The notes: generated by a model not told the origin, from the sequence alone. A stretch of 64,000 nucleotides of DNA from Pseudomonas laurylsulfatiphila (GCF_002934665.1 NZ_NIRS01000005.1:62001-126000), one strand, 5' to 3'; shown: positions 51,341-60,272, counted from the first letter of the stretch. Translations and numbers: made by a program.

Positions 51341-52311
51341 ACCCGCTCAGTTCCAAACCGGTATCGGCCAACGTGCTAGACGCAGCGATTGCCTGGCAGT
51401 TGTCCATGGATGGCGCCAACCCGGTAGAGCGCGAAGAATTCGCCAAGTGGCACGCTGCCCACGAAGAGCACGCCCGCGCCTGGCGCCAGTTGGGCATGCT
51501 CGACCACCGCTTCAGCGCAGCCAGTGGCCCGGCCCGCACTGCCCTGCTGCAATCGCGCGAAGGCATCCGCCGACGAGTGCGCAAGCTCGGTAAGGGCGTG
51601 GCAAGCGTGGTGGCCGTGATCGGCCTAGCGCTATTTGCCGGGCCACGTTACCTGCCGATCGATTACTGGCTGGCCGACCAGCGCACCGCCGTGGGCGAGC
51701 AGCGCACCCTGCGCCTGGCCGATGGCACGCTGGTCAATCTCAACACCCACAGTGCCCTGGATGTTCGCTTCGATGAGAAGCAGCGGCGCATCGTGCTTCA
51801 GGAGGGCGAAATTCTGGTTGAAACCGGTCACGGCGATCCCCGGCCGTTCATCGTCGAAACCCGTGAAGGCAGCATGCGCGCGCTGGGTACGCGGTTTCTG
51901 GTCAAGCGTGAAGAAGAAGGCACACGCCTGAGTGTGTTGCAGTCGGCGGTGGCGGTTCACCCCGAGTCCAGCCCGGATGAACAGATTCTGCGCGAAGGCC
52001 AGCAGGTGTTAATCCGCAATAACGGCCTGGGTCCGGTTCTGGCCGTCAACTTCGGCGCGGATGCCTGGACCCGCGGCATGCTGGTGGTGGACAACACGCG
52101 GCTGGAAGATCTGGTGCATGAAATCGGTCGCTATCGAACCGGTTACGTCGGCGTTGCGCCGGAAGTCGCCGACCTGCGCATCACTGGCAGCTTCCCGCTG
52201 CGTGACACCGACCTGGCGCTCAATGCCCTGCTGCCGACCCTGCCCGTGCAGATCGAACAGCACACGCAATGGTGGGTGAAGGTGAAAGCGAAGGCCGACG
52301 CCAAGCCCTGA
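51337..52311 (+). CDS. fiuR: FecR-type anti-sigma regulator
   Basis: A 324-residue protein overlapping the sigma gene by four bases. The cytoplasmic N-terminal domain (AIAWQLSMDGANPVEREEFAKWHAAHEEHARAWRQL) contacts the sigma; one membrane segment lies near residues 86-104; the periplasmic FecR domain (GEQRTLRLADGTLVNLNTHSALDVRFDEKQRRIVLQEGEILVET) senses the receptor. The C-terminal region (STN-like DLALNALLPTLPVQIEQ) matches family members. It likely holds the sigma inactive until the receptor binds its siderophore. Confidence 0.9.
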   Translation: MNPLSSKPVSANVLDAAIAWQLSMDGANPVEREEFAKWHAAHEEHARAWRQLGMLDHRFSAASGPARTALLQSREGIRRRVRKLGKGVASVVAVIGLALFAGPRYLPIDYWLADQRTAVGEQRTLRLADGTLVNLNTHSALDVRFDEKQRRIVLQEGEILVETGHGDPRPFIVETREGSMRALGTRFLVKREEEGTRLSVLQSAVAVHPESSPDEQILREGQQVLIRNNGLGPVLAVNFGADAWTRGMLVVDNTRLEDLVHEIGRYRTGYVGVAPEVADLRITGSFPLRDTDLALNALLPTLPVQIEQHTQWWVKVKAKADAKP

Positions 52312-52323
52312 GCAAGGCATCCA

Positions 52324-52425
52324 TTGTAGGAGCTGGCTTGCCAGCGATGGTCGTTAACGATAACGCGCGCTCACTGGATAAACGCGGTGCTTTTGAGTGC
52401 ATCGCTGGCAAGCCAGCTCCTACAA
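52324..52425. repeat. REPIN with CTGGCTTGCCAGC ends but the shared internal tag
   Basis: Ends of the second REP type bracket the tag CGTTAACGATAACGCG (52352-52367), identical to that in the GAGCGAGC-ended element at 56348-56450. Exchange of ends or of spacer is implied. Confidence 0.9.
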
Positions 52426-52475
52426 AAGCCAAATATTGAATCTAAATTATTTCCATCCAGCCCTATCACTTTCTG

Positions 52476-52484
52476 ATTCTCGTT
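52476..52484. promoter_or_regulatory. Candidate iron-regulatory half-site upstream of the receptor
   Basis: ATTCTCGTT, the same 9-mer as upstream of the sigma-factor gene, lies 46 bases before the receptor start. It could be a degenerate Fur site or part of the ECF-dependent promoter. Confidence 0.3.
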
Positions 52485-52529
52485 CGGCACACAGGCAATT
52501 GAGAAATGTTTCCATTCAGGAGCCGCCGT

Positions 52530-54965
52530 ATGTCCCGTTCGCTGAACACCCTGTTGCGCCCCAGTTTGCTGGCGGTCGCCGTTGCCCTTTGCACCCCCTT
52601 GGCGAGCAGCCAACTGGTCGCTGCTGAACAGGCGTCAAGCGTTCGCGCCTACAACCTGCCAGCCGCACCACTGGCCACCACCCTGAACCAGATCGCCAGC
52701 CAGGCCGGCCTGGCCTTGTCGTTGAACCCATCCCTGGCGGCAGGCAAAACCTCGGCACCCGTCAACGGCCAGTTCGACGCCGCCGGCGCCCTGCGCGAGG
52801 CCCTGCGTGGCACCGGGCTGCAACTGGAGCAAAGCAGTGCCGGCACCTACAGCCTGGTGGCCGTGCCCGAGGGCGTGATGGCCCTGCCGGCAACCAGCGT
52901 GATTGGCGTGGAAGACGCTGAAAGCGCCTGGGGGCCGGTGCAAGGCTACTTGGCCAAGCGGACCGCCGCCGGCACCAAGACCGATACCGCGCTGGTCGAG
53001 GCACCGCGCTCGATTTCGGTCGTCACTCGCGAGCAGATGGACGACCGCAACGCGCATACCCTTGACGCCGCCGTGCGCTACCTGCCGGGCATCACCGCCA
53101 GCAGCTACGGCAGCGACACCCGCGCTGACTGGCTGCGCGTGCGTGGTTTCGAGCCGACTCAATTCCTCGACGGCCTGCCCCTGCCAAAAGGCGTCTACGC
53201 CAACCCGAAACAGGAAACCTGGAACCTCGACCGTCTGGCCTTGCTGCGCGGCCCGGCCTCGTCCGTGTACGGCCAGACCCCGCCAGGCGGCCTGCTGGAC
53301 ATGGTCAGCCGTCGCCCGAGCGCCGAAGCCAGCAGCGAAATCCAGCTGCAGTACGGCAGCGACAACCATCGTCAGATCAACTTCGCCAGCACCGGCAAGA
53401 TCGACGACGAAGGCCGGTTTCTCTATGGCGTGAGCGGCGTGGTGCGTGACGGTGGCACCCAGATCGACCATATCGATGACAAGCGCTACAACATTGCGCC
53501 AAGCCTGACCTGGAACATCGACGAAGACACCCGCTTCACCCTGCTGACGCAGTTCACCCGTGACGATACCGGCGTTACCAGCCAGTTCTATCCGATTCAG
53601 GGCACCAAGATCGACATGCCGTTCGGCAAGATCTCGCACCACAAGAACCTCGGTGATCCGGACTACGATTTCTACGACCGCACCTATTACGCACTGGGTT
53701 ATGCCTTCGAGCATCGCTTGAACGATGTATGGCAGTTCCGCCAGAACCTGCGCTACACCAAGTCGGACCTGTCGTTCCAGACGGTGACCGTCAACAGCTA
53801 CTTTCCCTCCATCGGATTTGTCGTAGACGATGAAGGCAACACCGGGCGCGGCACGACCAATGTCGACGAAGACATCAGCCAGTTCGCCGTGGACAACAAC
53901 TTCCAGGCCGACTTCGCCACCGGCGACATCAATCACACGCTGTTGATCGGCCTGGACCACCAGCGCAGCAACACCAACTACACCTCGATCTTTGGTGGTG
54001 CACCGGCCATCAACGTCAACAATCCGGTCTATGGCTTGCCGATCACCCGTCCACCACGCTCCTCGGCGTTTTATGACTATGACCAGAAGACCTACCAGAC
54101 CGGTCTGTACGCCCAGGATCAAATGGCCCTCGACCAATGGCGCCTGACACTCGGCGGTCGTGAAGACTGGGTGCATACCGGCACCAAATTCTTCAACAAG
54201 GGTGATGCCACCAACACCCAGCGCGACAAGAACTTCAGCGGCAACGCGGCGATCAGCTATGTGTTCGACTCTGGCTTCGTGCCTTACTTGTCCTACGCCG
54301 AATCGTTCCAGCCGGCCAGCAATGCCGTCGCCTCGCCGACCGATTCGTTCAAGCCGACCGAAGGCAAACAGTGGGAACTGGGTATCAAGTACCAGCCACC
54401 GGGCAGCAACACACTGCTGACGGCCGCTGTGTATGACCTGACCCAGAAAAACGTTTCCGTCACCAACAATGTGGGCAACGTGACGGTCACCAGCCAGACC
54501 GGCGAAGTAAGGGTCAAAGGCCTGGAGCTGGAAGCCGTTTCCGACGTCACCGAAAACCTCAAGGTCACCGCCGCCTACACCTTGGCCAAGTCCGAAGTGC
54601 AAGACGGCGCGTTCAAGGGCAATCGCCTGCAACTGATGCCTAACCAGCAAGCATCGGTATGGGGCGACTACACCTGGCACAACGGCGTGCTCGACGGCTT
54701 CGGCATCGGCGCCGGCGCGCGCTACACCGGCAACACTTACGGCGACGAGGCCAATACCTGGCTGGGCAAGGCCGGCGCCTACACGGTGTTCGACGCCGCG
54801 GTACACTACGACCTCGGCCGCCTGGACAACAGCCTCAAGGGCGCTTCGCTGGCCGTTAACGCAACCAACCTGTTCGACAAGGACTATATCTCGACTTGTG
54901 ACAGCTTCTACTGCTACTACGGCGACCAGCGCAGTGTCGTCGCCAGTGCAACCTACAAGTGGTAA
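52530..54965 (+). CDS. fiuA: TonB-dependent hydroxamate siderophore receptor with STN signalling domain (FiuA-like)
   Basis: An ~811-residue outer-membrane receptor. Signal peptide to about residue 35 (VAA-EQ); STN domain about 40-105 (SVRAYNLPAAPLATTLNQIASQAGLALSLNPSLAAGKTS); plug about 150-270 (APRSISVVTREQMDDRNAHTLDAAVRYLPGI, LRGPASSVYGQTPPGGLLDMVSRRP); beta-barrel ending CYYGDQRSVVASATYKW with the terminal Trp. The paired Cys and the DKDYISTC context are typical of FhuA/FiuA ferrichrome-type receptors. The STN domain fits signalling to the adjacent FecR/FecI pair. ATG at 52530 with AGGAG; the ligand is inferred. Confidence 0.88.
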   Translation: MSRSLNTLLRPSLLAVAVALCTPLASSQLVAAEQASSVRAYNLPAAPLATTLNQIASQAGLALSLNPSLAAGKTSAPVNGQFDAAGALREALRGTGLQLEQSSAGTYSLVAVPEGVMALPATSVIGVEDAESAWGPVQGYLAKRTAAGTKTDTALVEAPRSISVVTREQMDDRNAHTLDAAVRYLPGITASSYGSDTRADWLRVRGFEPTQFLDGLPLPKGVYANPKQETWNLDRLALLRGPASSVYGQTPPGGLLDMVSRRPSAEASSEIQLQYGSDNHRQINFASTGKIDDEGRFLYGVSGVVRDGGTQIDHIDDKRYNIAPSLTWNIDEDTRFTLLTQFTRDDTGVTSQFYPIQGTKIDMPFGKISHHKNLGDPDYDFYDRTYYALGYAFEHRLNDVWQFRQNLRYTKSDLSFQTVTVNSYFPSIGFVVDDEGNTGRGTTNVDEDISQFAVDNNFQADFATGDINHTLLIGLDHQRSNTNYTSIFGGAPAINVNNPVYGLPITRPPRSSAFYDYDQKTYQTGLYAQDQMALDQWRLTLGGREDWVHTGTKFFNKGDATNTQRDKNFSGNAAISYVFDSGFVPYLSYAESFQPASNAVASPTDSFKPTEGKQWELGIKYQPPGSNTLLTAAVYDLTQKNVSVTNNVGNVTVTSQTGEVRVKGLELEAVSDVTENLKVTAAYTLAKSEVQDGAFKGNRLQLMPNQQASVWGDYTWHNGVLDGFGIGAGARYTGNTYGDEANTWLGKAGAYTVFDAAVHYDLGRLDNSLKGASLAVNATNLFDKDYISTCDSFYCYYGDQRSVVASATYKW

Positions 54966-54994
54966 CGCGTTGAGCTGATACGCCCAATGACCAG

Positions 54995-55024
54995 GCCGTC
55001 CTTCGTGGACGGCTTTGGTTTTTC
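54995..55024 (+). terminator. Terminator/attenuator between the receptor and PepSY genes
   Basis: GCCGTCC (54995-55001) pairs with GGACGGC (55007-55013) around TTCGT, then TTTGGTTTTTC. It lies between the receptor stop and the PepSY start, so downstream expression is probably reduced. Confidence 0.75.
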
Positions 55025-55037
55025 TGAAGGCTATGAA

Positions 55038-56168
55038 ATGAAAAGTAAAACAATTCGCCGCTGGTCCGCTGTTCATACCTGGACCAGCCTGATTTGCACG
55101 GTGTTCCTGTTGCTGCTGGCACTGACCGGCCTGCCGCTGATCTTCCATCACGAGATCGACCATCTCCTCGGCGATGCGGCCGAGCTGAAGCAGATGCCGG
55201 CAGACACCCCGCGGCTTGATTTGCAGCAGCTGGTAGCGGCGGCTGAAAAGCATCGCCCTGGCGAAGTCATGCAGTATTTCGGCTTCGAGGACGACGAGCC
55301 CAATGCCGCGATTGCGATCATGGCCCCCACCGCCGGTACCGAACCCAATTCGTCCCATACCTTCATGCTCGACGCCCGTACCGGCGAGGCCCTGGAGATG
55401 CCGTCGGCCAACGGTGGTTTCATGATGGTCATGCTGCGCCTGCACGTGGACATGTTTGCCGGCTTGCCGGGCAAACTGCTGTTGGCGTTCATGGGGATTC
55501 TGTTCGTGGTGGCGATCGTCTCCGGCACCGTCTTGTACCTGCCATTCATGCGCCGCCTGAAGTTCGCCACCGTGCGCCAGGACAAATCCACCCGCCTGCG
55601 CTGGCTCGACCTGCATAACCTGATCGGCGTCGTGACCTTGACCTGGGCCCTGGTGGTCGGCGTGACCGGTGTGATCAGTGCCTGCGCCGACCTGATCATT
55701 GCCGCCTGGCGCAACGACAGCCTGAGCGCGATGGTCGCGCCGTACCGCGATGCGCCACCGCTGACGCAACTGGCGCCGGCCACCCGTTTGCTCGACATTG
55801 CCAAGGGCGTCGCGCCGGGCATGCAGCCGGACTTCATCGCCTTCCCCGGTACGCGGTTTTCCAGCGAGCACCATTACGCGGTGTTCATGAAAGGCAGCAC
55901 GCACCTGACCTCGCACCTGCTGACGCCGGTACTGATCGACGCCAGTACCCTGCAAGTCACCGCCGTGGCCGAGCGACCCTGGTACATGGATGCCATGGGC
56001 ATGTCGCAACCGTTGCACTTCGGCGACTACGGCGGCATGCCGATGCAAATCCTCTGGGCGACCCTGGATGTGCTGACCATCATTGTGCTCGGCAGCGGAG
56101 TCTACCTGTGGGTAGTGCGGCGCAAGGCTGCCAGGCCTGTACTGGAAAAAGCGGAGAGCGTGGCATGA
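55038..56168 (+). CDS. PepSY-domain membrane protein, siderophore-uptake associated
   Basis: A 376-residue inner-membrane protein with about four membrane segments (WTSLICTVFLLLLALTGLPLIFHHE, LLLAFMGILFVVAIVSGTVLYLP, LIGVVTLTWALVVGVTGVIS, WATLDVLTIIVLGSGVYLWVVRR) and periplasmic PepSY-like loops. Conserved His residues (HTW, HHEIDH, RLHVDM, LHNL) suggest haem binding or ferric-siderophore reduction, as proposed for related PiuB/FhuF-like partners. ATG at 55038 (MKSKTIRR) with GAAGG. It overlaps the next small gene. Confidence 0.85.
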   Translation: MKSKTIRRWSAVHTWTSLICTVFLLLLALTGLPLIFHHEIDHLLGDAAELKQMPADTPRLDLQQLVAAAEKHRPGEVMQYFGFEDDEPNAAIAIMAPTAGTEPNSSHTFMLDARTGEALEMPSANGGFMMVMLRLHVDMFAGLPGKLLLAFMGILFVVAIVSGTVLYLPFMRRLKFATVRQDKSTRLRWLDLHNLIGVVTLTWALVVGVTGVISACADLIIAAWRNDSLSAMVAPYRDAPPLTQLAPATRLLDIAKGVAPGMQPDFIAFPGTRFSSEHHYAVFMKGSTHLTSHLLTPVLIDASTLQVTAVAERPWYMDAMGMSQPLHFGDYGGMPMQILWATLDVLTIIVLGSGVYLWVVRRKAARPVLEKAESVA

Positions 56169-56344
56169 AGCCCCGGCAGTCGAATTTCTGGAAGGTCTTT
56201 GCCATTCCCACCGTCATCGCGGTGCTCAGCGCGGCAGGGCTGTTCGCCGCGTTGCTCGGGGATGGTGTGTGGGATTCACTGAGCTGGGTGGGGCTGGGCA
56301 TCCCGGCCGTGCTGGCCCTACGCGGCCTCCTGCAACGCCGCTGA
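56165..56344 (+). CDS. Small membrane protein after the PepSY gene
   Basis: A 59-residue protein (MKPRQSNFWKVFAIPTVIAVLSAAGLFAALLGDGVWDSLSWVGLGIPAVLALRGLLQRR type) with two hydrophobic segments. It overlaps the PepSY stop by four bases, so it is coupled to it and probably acts with it in the inner membrane. No known function; small proteins of this kind recur after PepSY genes. Confidence 0.8.
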   Translation: MKPRQSNFWKVFAIPTVIAVLSAAGLFAALLGDGVWDSLSWVGLGIPAVLALRGLLQRR

Positions 56345-56347
56345 CCC

Positions 56348-56450
56348 CCTGTAGGAGCGAGCTTGCTCGCGATGGTCGTTAACGATAACGCGGGGAACCT
56401 GACACCCAGCGGCGTTCTCAAGTCCATCGCGAGCAAGCTCGCTCCTACAT
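56348..56450. repeat. REPIN with conserved internal tag
   Basis: GTAGGAGCGAGCTTGCTCGC-type ends bracket CGTTAACGATAACGCG (56377-56392), the same tag and the same GGT context as the element at 52324-52425. Confidence 0.9.
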
Positions 56451-56531
56451 GAGGTCTGCGTTTTTTGGGATATTGAGCTATCGCCCCAACACGCTATGCT
56501 GCCCGACTCTGCCACCGATCGAGACGCTGCC

Positions 56532-57161
56532 ATGTCCGCCCCGAGCATGACCCTGTACCACAACCCGCTCTCTCCCTTCGTTCGCAAAGTCATGGTGCTG
56601 CTGCACGAAACCGGTCAACAGGACCGAGTGGCGCTGCAGACCAGCGTCCTCACCCCGGTTACCCCGGACCCGGCCCTGATCGACGACAACCCCCTGAGCA
56701 AAATCCCGGCCCTGCGCCTGGCCGATGGCAATGTCATCCATGACAGCCGGGTCATCCTCGACTACCTCGATCAGCAGCACGTCGGCAACCCGCTGATCCC
56801 CCGCGAAGGCTCGGCCCGCTGGCGGCGCCTGACCCTCGCGTCCCTTGCCGACGGGATCATGGACGCGGCCGTGCTGGTGCGCTACGAGGTCGCCCTGCGT
56901 GCCCCGGAGAAACACTGGGACGAATGGCTCGACGGCCAGCGCGACAAGATCCGCCGAGCCCTGGCCCTGCTGGAAAAGGACTCGATTGCCGAGCTGACCT
57001 GCCACTTCGACGTGGCCGCGATCAGCGTGGCCTGTGCACTGGGTTACCTGGACCTGCGCCATCCGGATCTGGATTGGCGCACGGCGAATCCGCAGCTGGC
57101 GGCGTGGTACTTCGAGGTGAGCCAGCGGCCTTCGATGATTGCGACGATGCCCAGGCTTTAA
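56532..57161 (+). CDS. Glutathione S-transferase family protein
   Basis: A 209-residue protein. The N-terminal thioredoxin-like domain (MTLYHNPLSPFVRKVMVLLHETGQQD, NPLSKIPAL with the cis-Pro, HDSRVILDYL) and an all-helical C-terminal domain are those of cytosolic GSTs. The catalytic Ser/Cys would be SPFVRK (Ser). Substrate unknown. The start is ATG 56532 (MSAPSMTLYHN) after GAGACG; the upstream codons look non-coding. Single gene between a REPIN and the convergent protease gene. Confidence 0.9.
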   Translation: MSAPSMTLYHNPLSPFVRKVMVLLHETGQQDRVALQTSVLTPVTPDPALIDDNPLSKIPALRLADGNVIHDSRVILDYLDQQHVGNPLIPREGSARWRRLTLASLADGIMDAAVLVRYEVALRAPEKHWDEWLDGQRDKIRRALALLEKDSIAELTCHFDVAAISVACALGYLDLRHPDLDWRTANPQLAAWYFEVSQRPSMIATMPRL

Positions 57162-57173
57162 ACCTTCGAAAAA

Positions 57174-57680
57174 TCAGCAGTCCGGCTTGTCCGCCGTAAA
57201 CCGCCGTGCCGGGTTCACCGCCGCACCGAACTCGCGCAACGCCTTGGCGCCGATCAGCAACGGGTAGTTGAAGCTGCTGCGGTCTGTCAGGTTGACCTCG
57301 ACCGTGCGCTTGACGTGACCCAGGCACAGCTCCAGATCGACCACCGGACGCTTGGTCGGCGCGACGACTTCGCTGTCCTCCTCGTCCTCTTCGGAGCGGG
57401 TCTTGATCTTGCTGATGCGCGCGACCTTGTGTTCGTAGACCTGGTTGCCCGCATCCTTGGTGCCCAGGCGGAAACGCACCCAGTCTTCGCCGTCACGCTT
57501 GAAGGTTTCGATGTCCTTGGCCGACAGCGACGCGGTCAGGGCGCCGGTGTCCATTTTCGCCTTGAGGACCTGCCCGCCGATTTCCGGCAGGGCGATGTAT
57601 TCGTAACGCCCGTACAAGGTCGGCTCGGCGGCCATGACCGGCAGGGCCAGGAGGGAAAGCAGTGCGAGGAGCGATTTCAC
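57174..57680 (-). CDS. Retropepsin-like 'ATP-dependent zinc protease' family protein, exported
   Basis: A 168-residue protein with a signal peptide (cut near VMA-AE) and the family core: GRYEYIALPEIGGQVLKAKMDTGALTASLSA, with DTG as the aspartic-protease-like motif, VRFRLG, VVDLELCLGHVKRTVEVNLTDRSSFNYPLLIGAKALREF. The name 'ATP-dependent zinc protease' is historical; the fold is retropepsin-like. An acidic EEDEEDSE insertion lies near residue 97. It is likely a periplasmic protein; the substrate is unknown. Confidence 0.85.
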   Translation of the reverse strand: MKSLLALLSLLALPVMAAEPTLYGRYEYIALPEIGGQVLKAKMDTGALTASLSAKDIETFKRDGEDWVRFRLGTKDAGNQVYEHKVARISKIKTRSEEDEEDSEVVAPTKRPVVDLELCLGHVKRTVEVNLTDRSSFNYPLLIGAKALREFGAAVNPARRFTADKPDC

Positions 57681-57760
57681 GTAGGGCTTCCTTGAAGGAT
57701 GGGCAGCGGGATTTTAGACCGTGGCGGTTGAATTCGTTCGCAGATATTTGAAGATCAAAG

Positions 57761-57844
57761 CCCTGTAGGAGCTGCCGAAGGCTGCGATCTTTGGATCTTC
57801 AAAACAAAGTCAAAAGATCGCAGCCTTCGGCAGCTCCTACAGGG
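57761..57844. repeat. Palindromic repeat of the GAAGGCTGCGATC type
   Basis: CTGTAGGAGCTGCCGAAGGC and its inverse face each other around a short AT-rich centre. It is a third repeat type in this window, different from the two REP types above; a second copy is at 59482-59571. Confidence 0.88.
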
Positions 57845-57954
57845 ACGAGGGTATCCAGCCTACCGCCGCCCAGGTGAAGCTTTCGTCATAGCGATTTGGC
57901 CTGTCGCCCGAAGCTGCTTATCATGGCGCGCCCAACCGCTTCCACGAGTGACTT

Positions 57955-58842
57955 ATGCGCCGCCTGCTCACCGGCTGTTTCGTGACCCTGCTGCTTCTGC
58001 TCAACACCCTGGTCCTGATCGGGCCATTGCTGGTGTTTGCCCTGCTCAAGCTGATCCTGCCCGGCCGCTTGCGCGATTTTGCTTCCTGGGCCGTGATGTG
58101 GATCGCCGAAACCTGGTCGGAAATCGACAAGCTGATTTTCCGCGTCTGCATCCCCACCCAATGGGACATCCGTGGCGGTGAAGATCTGCGCCGCGATACC
58201 TCGTACCTGGTAATCAGCAACCATCAATCCTGGGTCGACATCCCGGCGCTGATCCAGACGCTGAACCGGCGTACGCCGTTCTTCAAATTCTTCCTCAAGA
58301 AAGAACTGATCTGGGTGCCCTTCCTGGGCCTGGCGTGGTGGGCGCTGGATTACCCGTTCATGAAGCGCTACAGCAAGGCGTTCCTGGCCAAACACCCGGA
58401 GCTGGCGGGCAAGGATCTGGAGATCACCAAAAAGGCCTGCGAGCTGTTCAAGCGCCAGCCGGTGACGGTGGTCAACTATCTGGAAGGTACGCGCTTCACC
58501 GCAGCGAAAAGCACTCAACAGCATTCGCCGTTCACTCACCTGCTCAAGCCCAAGGCTGGCGGCGTGGCATTCGTGCTGGCGGCAATGGGTGAACAGCTGG
58601 ACGCCGTTCTCGATGTGACGGTGGTTTACCCGCAGCAGAAAATTCCGGGGTTCTGGGATCTGATCAGCGGCCATCTGCCAAGGGTCATCATCGACATCAA
58701 GACCCGCGAACTCGACCCGGCGCTATGGCAGGGCGATTACGAAAGCGATCCGGTGTTTCGCGAGAAGATCCAGAACTGGGTCAACCAGCTCTGGATCGAG
58801 AAGGACCGACGCATCGACGCCTTGCGCGCCGAGCGCCGCTGA
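57955..58842 (+). CDS. PlsC-type lysophospholipid acyltransferase (YihG/PatB-like)
   Basis: A 295-residue membrane acyltransferase with one N-terminal hydrophobic segment. The catalytic NHQSWVD motif (H90, D95) and the EGTR motif (176-179) define the family that acylates lysophosphatidic acid or lyso-lipids. Sequence stretches such as FFLKKELIWVPFLGLAWWALDYPFMKRYSK and the long C-terminal tail match the YihG/PatB branch, which affects fatty-acid composition and, in pseudomonads, motility. The start at ATG 57955 lacks a strong ribosome site. Convergent with the DUF2780 gene. Confidence 0.9.
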   Translation: MRRLLTGCFVTLLLLLNTLVLIGPLLVFALLKLILPGRLRDFASWAVMWIAETWSEIDKLIFRVCIPTQWDIRGGEDLRRDTSYLVISNHQSWVDIPALIQTLNRRTPFFKFFLKKELIWVPFLGLAWWALDYPFMKRYSKAFLAKHPELAGKDLEITKKACELFKRQPVTVVNYLEGTRFTAAKSTQQHSPFTHLLKPKAGGVAFVLAAMGEQLDAVLDVTVVYPQQKIPGFWDLISGHLPRVIIDIKTRELDPALWQGDYESDPVFREKIQNWVNQLWIEKDRRIDALRAERR

Positions 58843-58843
58843 A

Positions 58844-59398
58844 TCAGCTGCCGGCGCCGGCGCCCCAGATGTTGCCCAGGCTGCTCAGCAACGTACCGCC
58901 GACGCCCTGCTGACCGAAGTACTGCAGGAGCACCGGAGCAAACTGGCCGATCATGCCGCTGTCCATGCCCAGGGCACTGAAGGCGTTGTTCAGGTCGTTG
59001 GTGTCCTTGACGTTGCCCAGGGCGTTATCCAGCCCTGCCGCTTTGCCGCTGGAGCCGAGCAGACCAGCCAGCGCGCCCAACTCACCGCCGCCCGAGAGCA
59101 TGTCGATGCCCGGCACGCTTTTGGCCAATTGCGCGTAGTCGGTCGAACTCAACTGGTTCTTCGCCAGGCCCAGCATCGCCCCGGCGCCGCCGATGGCTTG
59201 CTCCGGGGTGATGTCCAATTCACTGAGGGTGCTCAGCAAATCGGCGGTCTGCGGCGTCGGTGCGGCGGTCGCGGTCGCGTCACCGCCTTTCATGCCGGCA
59301 ATGACATTGGCTGCATCACTCAGGTTGAACTGTGCAAAGGCCGGGCTGGCCGCCAGGGTCAGGAGTAATGCCAGTGCAAAACCGCGTGAAATCTTCAT
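58844..59398 (-). CDS. DUF2780 secreted protein
   Basis: A 184-residue protein with a signal peptide (cut near AFA-QF), a Thr/Pro linker and the DUF2780 region (ELDITPEQAIGGAGAMLGLAKNQLSSTDYAQLAKSVPGIDMLSGG ... FSALGMDSGMIGQFAPVLLQYFGQQGV), as in VcgC/VcgE-type proteins of unknown function. It is glycine- and leucine-rich and probably periplasmic. The stop lies one base from the acyltransferase stop, with no room for a separate terminator. Confidence 0.88.
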   Translation of the reverse strand: MKISRGFALALLLTLAASPAFAQFNLSDAANVIAGMKGGDATATAAPTPQTADLLSTLSELDITPEQAIGGAGAMLGLAKNQLSSTDYAQLAKSVPGIDMLSGGGELGALAGLLGSSGKAAGLDNALGNVKDTNDLNNAFSALGMDSGMIGQFAPVLLQYFGQQGVGGTLLSSLGNIWGAGAGS

Positions 59399-59481
59399 TC
59401 AGACATCCTCGATGAACACCGCCCGGCAATGGGCGGCGAAAAACTGTGCATTGGACTGACGCCCTCAAGGATTGTTCCCGG

Positions 59482-59571
59482 CCCTGTAGGAGCTGCCGAA
59501 GGCTGCGATCTTTTGATCCTGGCGTGAAGATCAAGATCAAAAGATCGCAGCCTCCGGCAGCTCCTACAGGG
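59482..59571. repeat. Palindromic repeat of the GAAGGCTGCGATC type, second copy
   Basis: CTGTAGGAGCTGCCGAAGGC and its inverse with one mismatch (CCTCCGGC) bracket about 20 bases. It lies upstream of the fasciclin gene. Confidence 0.88.
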
Positions 59572-59678
59572 TCGGTGTCGTGGCAAATAGCGATCCACTG
59601 CATCCAATTCCACCCTGCCTGCGTATATCAAGCACGGACAGACACCCCTGGCCGATTCTCATCACAAGGATCATCACC

Positions 59679-60272
59679 ATGAAACGCACTTCGATCAAAA
59701 CGCCATTGATTGCCAGCCTGCTGACCCTGGCCCTTGGTGGCGGACTCGTCCTGAACACCGTGCAAGCGGCGGACATGGGCCACGACACCGTCACGGTCGG
59801 CGGCCAGACCATGCTGCCAAGCAAGGACATCGTGGATAACGCAGTGAACTCCGCCGATCACACCACCCTGGTCGCCGCAGTAAAAGCCGCCGGCCTGGTT
59901 GACACCCTCAAGGGCAAAGGCCCGTTCACCGTGTTCGCCCCGGTCAATTCGGCCTTCACCGCTCTGCCCGCGGGCACCGTCGACACCCTGCTCAAACCGG
60001 CCAACAAGGCCACGCTGACCCACCTCCTCACTTACCACGTGGTCGCCGGGAAACTCGACATGATGACCCTGGCCGAGAAGATCAGGGCAGGTGGCGGCAA
60101 GGCCGAACTGACCACGGTGGCCGGCGGCAAACTGTGGGCCATGATGAACGGTCCGCACAACATCACCATCAAGGATGAAAAGGGCGACGTCGCTGACATC
60201 ACCACCTACGACGTGTACCAGTCCAATGGGGTCATTCAGGTCATCGACAAAGTGCTGATGCCGAAAAGCTGA
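59679..60272 (+). CDS. Secreted fasciclin-domain protein
   Basis: A 197-residue protein with a signal peptide (cut near VQA-AD) and one fasciclin (FAS1) domain: KDIVDNAVNSADHTTLVAAVKAAGLVDTLKGKGPFTVFAPVNSAFTALPAG, LTHLLTYHVVAGKL and NGVIQVIDKVLMP. FAS1 domains mediate adhesion in secreted proteins. The ATG at 59679 is preceded by AAGGA. It is followed after ~55 bases by a SigK-like sigma and its RskA-like anti-sigma, an arrangement resembling mycobacterial sigK-rskA with the fasciclin antigens MPT70/83 (analogy). Confidence 0.93.
   Translation: MKRTSIKTPLIASLLTLALGGGLVLNTVQAADMGHDTVTVGGQTMLPSKDIVDNAVNSADHTTLVAAVKAAGLVDTLKGKGPFTVFAPVNSAFTALPAGTVDTLLKPANKATLTHLLTYHVVAGKLDMMTLAEKIRAGGGKAELTTVAGGKLWAMMNGPHNITIKDEKGDVADITTYDVYQSNGVIQVIDKVLMPKS

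Noticed and set aside
52635..56048. A 1137-codon minus-strand open frame
   Set aside because: It lies antisense to the TonB receptor and PepSY genes, has low-complexity His/Arg/Val-rich composition and no domain; a GC-rich shadow.
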